Shown here: one piece after another, positions 59,471-64,000 of the stretch
Layout: every line of letters starts with the position of its first letter
Numbering within the stretch: the stretch's first letter is position 1
Assembly (NCBI GenBank): GCA_004431415.1
Contig: QPMI01000449.1
Span: 1-64,000, forward strand
From: Cyanophora paradoxa
Taxonomy: Eukaryota > Glaucocystophyceae > Cyanophorales > Cyanophoraceae
Length of the DNA: 64,000 nt
Reading direction: 5' to 3'
Program-made: the position numbers and the translations under genes
The notes under the pieces: model-generated
Database searches by the model: none
What the model was told of the DNA's origin: nothing
What the model saw: the letters and a program-made list of their open reading frames with translations, nothing else

Positions 59471-61051
59471 GCCAGGGGAGAGGGAGGAGGCGTGCCGAGC
59501 AGGGGGCGAGGGCCGGGGTCGCGGGCTGGGGGGCGAGGGGGGGGGGGGGGGGTGGGGTGAGGGGGCGGGGGTGTGGGGGGGGGGGCGGGGGCTTTAAGCA
59601 GCGAGGGGGCGTATACGTATACGCACGAAAGGTGGAGGAGAAAAAGATGCGGATGGCACGCTCACAGCTGCAGGAAGCTGCCGCTTGTAGTGCGGCTGCA
59701 GCTGGTGCTGAATTCGAATCCGAAGGTGCCTGCAGCTGATCGCGATCACGATCACGATCTGCGGCTGCGGCGTCGGCAGCGATTGCAATCGCAAGTGAGT
59801 ATGCCAGCTGCAGCCCCATGCCGGCCGCGCCCGACCCGGGAGTTATCGAAGAGCTATATATGAATTGCGAACCTGTACCGCTGCTGAGCCTCGAGCTGCT
59901 CAGCGGCTGGGCACGCTTTGCACGATCAGCAGCGCCTCCGGATCCGAGCGCGCTTCCGATGCCTCGGCTGCTGCTGCTGCGCTGCTGCAGCTGCTGGCGC
60001 CGCGCTTGCAAGCCTCGAATTCGGATCTGGCGGCACCGAATCGCGATCGATATATCGATACTGGCAGCTGCAGCTGCAGCTGCAGGCAGCGCGCATACGT
60101 ATACAGCAGACTGACGACCGTCGAACGCGTTGGATCGATGCGCGCGGACGCGATCCAGACTGCCCGAAGGTCCTCTCAAGCTCGGTGCTGGTGCGCGCTG
60201 CTTCGCGAGATCTATAGAGACATGCACGCCAGCTCAGGCTTCCTAGTTTGCCGCGGCGCGAGCTGGTCATGATCAGTGCCTGATTCAGTGGTCACTGTCA
60301 CCTGCAGCTGTTCAAGATCTAGATGCGCGGAAGTCACTGAGTACCCCTACAGGCCTATATAAATAGATATATAGCTACGCCTTCAAATCGACTGCGCCGG
60401 CACTGCCCGGCAGTCACATGTACTGTGATGTACAGCAGTTACTTAGGGCGAGCAGTTAGTGCTAGGTTGCCTAGTAGCCTAGCGGCTGTACATGTTATAA
60501 TTAGTCGCGCGGCACCAGCAGCCGGGCCGATATCGATGATCTGATGATCCGGTGATCTGATGACGATCCAATGATCCGATTTTCAGCCTCAGATCAGCGA
60601 CCCGATTCACGGGCGCATGGACCGTCAGCCCGCCGGCCGGCGATCCGGCGGCGCCGGACCTACTGTAGTAGCCAAGATTGACTAAGAAATGAGCTAGATT
60701 GGCCAAGAAGCGGGCTAGATTCCCGTAGGCCTAGCCTAGATCAGGCTCAGGGGCTGCGGTAGTGCGGCAGCATGCGCAGCAGCCTGCCGCAGTGCAAGCC
60801 TGCAGGCCGCCGGGCTCTCGGAGCCTGCAAGCAATGCACGACTGCGGCGTCACTGCGCATGCATATGCAGCAGGTTATGAAGGCACGCCTCAGGCTCTGA
60901 AGGCACAGCGAGCAACACCAGTCGCGCCTCCGAGGCTCACGCGTGCCACTGCAGCTCGGCGGATAAGCCGGCTCTTCTCGCGGCAGAGCTGCAGCAGCAG
61001 GCGTCGATGGCGAGTCGGTAGCTTGCGGCCCGGAATAGCGCCGAGCGGGGC
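59471..61051. other. No supported gene; G-rich and CTGCAG-rich
   Basis: 59520-59600 is a poly-G/GGGGTG tract, probably an intron of the TPR gene. 59640-60300 has GCAGCTGCAG words and frames open on both strands that look like chance. 60300-61050 contains GATGATCYGATGATC repeats (60536-60590), a TATATAAATAGATATATAG stretch at about 60356-60374, and palindromic GCCTGCAGGC. It may contain missing 5' exons of the TPR gene and the promoter of the cyclase gene. Confidence 0.4.
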
Positions 61052-63934
61052 TTGCACGCGCAGCCGTTACCGATGGGCCCCGCTCCGCGGCTGGAGCCGG
61101 GCGGCACGGGCGCGGCGGCGCCTAACGAGCCGCTACGCGATGCGCTGCAGTACCTCCCGTTCCGCCACCTCGCCTCGCCGGCCTGCCTGCAGCAGCTGGC
61201 CGAGCTGAGGAAGGGGCGGGACTCCACGTCCTCGTGCGAGGGTGCCGCCCTGTTCCTGGACGGTGCATGCCTGCGCCCCTGCCACGCTCTCGCAGGTCTA
61301 GAGGTTTAGAAGTGAAGGAAGCGCGCCGCGCGTGCCGCCGACTGACGCCTGACCGCCCGCCCGCCCGACAGTCCGCGGCTTCTCGTCCTTCGCGCGCTCC
61401 TTCACGAACAGCGACGGCGCGGCGGCCTCGGAGAACCTCACCTCTGCCCTGAACGAGTACTTCAGCCTGCTCGTCCGCTTCCTCCACGCGCGGGAGGCCT
61501 CCGTCCTCTTCTTCGCCGGCGGTGCGCGGCCATCAGTCTCAGCTTAGCTTAGCTTAGCTTAGCTTTGCGATCGCTTAGCTTTGCGCGCCGCAGACGCTGT
61601 GGTGGCGTTCGTCCCCGCGGCGGGCCGCACGCTCCCCGAGGCGGTGGCCCTCGCCGCCCGCGCCGCCCTCGACGTCCAGGGCATCCGCTTCGCCCGCGCC
61701 GGGTACTCCCTCGTCGTCCACACCGGCCTCGGTACCGCACCCCGCGCAGTACCCCGGCCCGCGCCCTCTCATTTGCGTACCCAGGCGCCGGGCTCCTCGA
61801 GACGCACCTTATCTCCGGGGGGGAGCGATCGGCGCACGCCGTCTTCTCGGGTGACGTCATCCGCCAGGGTGCCGTACCCCCGAAGGTTACCCCTCCCCTT
61901 GTCTGATCGGGGGGTAGTGTGCGAGGCGCAAAAAGCGAGCTCGGGGGACCAGATTGTGGCATCCCCCGAGGCCCACGCCCTTCTACCCCCCTCCTTCCCT
62001 TCCCGCCCCCACGGGTCCAGCTTCCTCCTCCTACCCGGGGGCACTTCGCCCCCCCTCTCGCCCTCCCCCCCCGCCTCGGTCGGGCCCCTCTGCGGCTGCG
62101 GCGCGCCGATCCCCGCGGGCTCTACCCCCGCCGCCGCCGCCCTCGCCCCGTACGCCCCCGCCGCCATCTCCCTCGTCCCCGGTTCGGATTCACGTACCCC
62201 CTCTTCGTCCGCTCTGCCCACGTACCCCGCAGAGTTTGCGGCCGGCGGCGATTGGCGTGAGACCGGCCTGCTTCTGACCAACAGCGCGTTCTGGACTAAC
62301 CAGGTACCCCCCACCGCTTCGACGGGTACCCGTCCCCTCTGATGCCGGGTCTCCTCCGCCAGATTCGCACGGTCTACGTAGTCTTCGGTCCGCTACCCCT
62401 TCCCTGTGCATCTCTGTACCCCCCGCGCATGTACTGAAGCCGGTACCCCCAGCCTCCTTTCCAGACATCGATGTCGGCACCCCCTCCTCGGCCAACGCCG
62501 ACCGCTTCGGCGAGGTGCGTCGTACCCCCCTGGTCGACATATTCGTTAGCTAGCTGTACCCCCTGTCCTTTTCACTCCCAACCGCGTACCCGCAGGTGGC
62601 GAGGTCGGTCCACGCCGCGGCGCAGCAGTACGGGGCCGCTGTCAACAAGCTCTGGCTGCACGTTACCCCCCCCCCCCCCCCCCCCCCGCCTTCGTTCTCA
62701 CGCCTTCGCTCGCAGGGACGACAAGGGGGCGTCGGCGCTCCTCGGGTTCGGCCTGCCCGGCGGCTTCTCGCACGAGGACGACGCGAGCCGGGCCGTCCAG
62801 GCGGCCCTCGCCCTCGAGGAGAGCTTCGCCGAGGAGGGCGCGCCCCTCGCCTGCGGCGTGCGCACCCGTACCCCCCCAAGCGGTCTTGTTTCTCCCCCCC
62901 CTCTTCTAAGCTGCGGGGCAGGTCGCGGGGGGTAGGGCGTTCGTCGGCATCCTCGGCGCGCCCTGCCGGAAGGAGTACGCCGTCATTGGCGACTGCGTGG
63001 TCCGCCTGTACCCCAAAACATACCCCAAAAACGCCTGAACCCGGCCCGCTCAGATCCTTGCGGCGCGCCTCATGGGCGCCGCGAAGGCGGATTCGGGCAA
63101 GGGCGCGGAGGCGCGGAGGGTCCTCGTGGACGCTGGCGTCGTCGCCGCCGTGCAGGACGGGCGCCGCACGGCCGTGCGCGAGAAGCTGTACCCCCCCTTG
63201 CGTCCTCCTCGGAGCTCACCCTGTCCTGGCTGCAGACGGTGCGGTTCGAGGAGATGCCCGCCGTACACGCCAAGGGCTTCGACAAGCCAGTCCGGGTTCG
63301 AACCCGCGCAGGGCCGTATTATTTCTGTAGCCCCCGTCGCGATCGTTGTGTTCGCAGGTGTTCCGCCCCCAGCGGAAGGCGCCCGAGGAGGGTACAGCGG
63401 GCAGCGTCTCGGGGGACAGCGCCAGCTCCCGGCCCCACGTATGTACCCCCCTTCCCCTCCCCACTCACCCCTACCCCCGTGCTCCTTACGCGCGCCGCAG
63501 TCGTTCGAGTTCAGACGATCGTTCACCTCCGCCGCGGCGACGCCGGCGCCAGCGCCGGCGAGCATGGCCGTGCCTGTACCCCTCGTGGTCTCCGCGGCGG
63601 CGCCGCTGCCGCCCGCCTTCTCGTCGTCTTCGGCGGAGGGCTCGCCTCTGGCCCCGGGGACCCCAAAAGTCCTCTCCTCGCGCCTCCTGTCGCTGGGGCT
63701 GGGCCCCCACTCCAACAACTCCCCGTCCAACCGGTCCGCTACGATCCAACTAAGCTCAATCTAAGCTTTGCTCTCCCTACTCCAAGCTGCGCTAAGCTCG
63801 TCCCTCCTCCCAGGTCCCGAAAGGGCTCGCAGCACTCGCGGACGGCCTCCTTCCGCAGCCGCTCCCTCCGCGCCCCGCTCGTGGTCAGCGCGCCAGAGAG
63901 AAATCCGTCAAATTTCCAGCTTCTAGAGAGCTAG
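61052..63934 (+). CDS. Soluble adenylyl cyclase (ADCY10-like), paired class III domains
   Basis: Makes cAMP from ATP; ADCY10-type enzymes are bicarbonate/CO2-responsive and soluble. ATG at 61052 or 61073, then DALQYLPFRHLASPACLQQL. Removing an intron whose GTGCATG donor follows CTGGACG gives GAALFLD-V-RGFSSFARSFT, with the first metal-binding Asp; LTSALNEYFSLLVRFLHARE and SVLFFAGDAVVAFVP give the second Asp; VVHTGLGAGLLETHLISGGE follows. The second domain reads FGEVARSVHAAAQQYGAAVN, KLWLHDDKGASALLGFGLPG, HEDDASRAVQAALALEESFA, AFVGILGAPCRKEYAVIGDC, LAARLMGAAK, MPAVHAKGFDKPVRVF, matching ADCY10 C2. A Ser/Pro-rich C-terminus ends at a stop at 63932 unless a further intron is removed; animal ADCY10 continues with a large helical region. 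Introns repeatedly carry GTACCCC. Confidence 0.85.
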
Positions 63935-64000
63935 CTAGCCAGCCGCCCGGCCTCGCGCCAGCAACTTTCGCGTTTGTCTTCCCCTTCTAGACCCTCGTTC

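Overview
The window looks like nuclear DNA of a GC-rich eukaryotic microalga. Every recognisable gene is a eukaryotic nuclear gene cut by many short introns (about 40-170 nt). Donors are mostly GTGCG/GTACC with several GC-AG cases, a CTGAC/CTAAC/CTGAT branch-point-like motif lies close to the acceptor, and acceptors are often GCGCAG. The gene set (APH1, WDR33, SYF2, NOC3, a selenocysteine thioredoxin reductase ending Gly-Cys-Sec-Gly, an ADCY10-type cyclase) plus GC-AG introns best fits a haptophyte-like or related alga. That is inference, not proof. Because of the dense introns, gene models were assembled by splicing exons by eye; exon edges are approximate unless stated.

Region by region. 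(1) 1-12.4 kb is visibly less GC-rich and holds mostly unrecognised coding pieces, including one module present twice in opposite orientation. (2) 12.4-16.6 kb has a histone H3 variant gene with a one-base frame break and, facing it, a nuclear-type gene with two C2HC zinc fingers, SUMO-interaction-like VIDLD motifs and a SAP-like segment. (3) 16.6-19.8 kb is repeat-rich and intergenic. (4) 19.8-33.6 kb is very GC-rich and carries two head-to-head pairs: WDR33 (-)/APH1 (+) and SYF2 (-)/NOC3 (+), i.e. mRNA 3'-end formation, gamma-secretase, splicing and ribosome biogenesis. (5) 34.4-44.1 kb has a tiny Cys-rich protein, a cysteine-type glutathione S-transferase, and a selenoprotein thioredoxin reductase with Sec codon, recoding hairpin and SECIS, apparently fused to an N-terminal multi-pass membrane domain.

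(6) 46.7-58.5 kb is the most unusual part. Two NADAR-domain genes (ADP-ribosyl glycosidase family) lie head to head, followed directly by two PARP-catalytic-domain genes lying head to head. Writers and a likely eraser family of ADP-ribosylation are therefore packed into about 12 kb. One NADAR gene carries a starch-binding-like (CBM20/48-like) domain and a 46-bp x10 minisatellite confined to one intron. One PARP has the H-Y-E triad and a 2.1-kb intron filled by a G-rich minisatellite; the other has His in place of the third residue and two tandem, alternative-looking terminal exons. (7) 58.9-64 kb has the 3' end of a kinesin-light-chain-type TPR gene and a soluble (ADCY10-like) adenylyl cyclase.

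Gene orientation from 19.8 kb onward is an almost strict series of divergent pairs.
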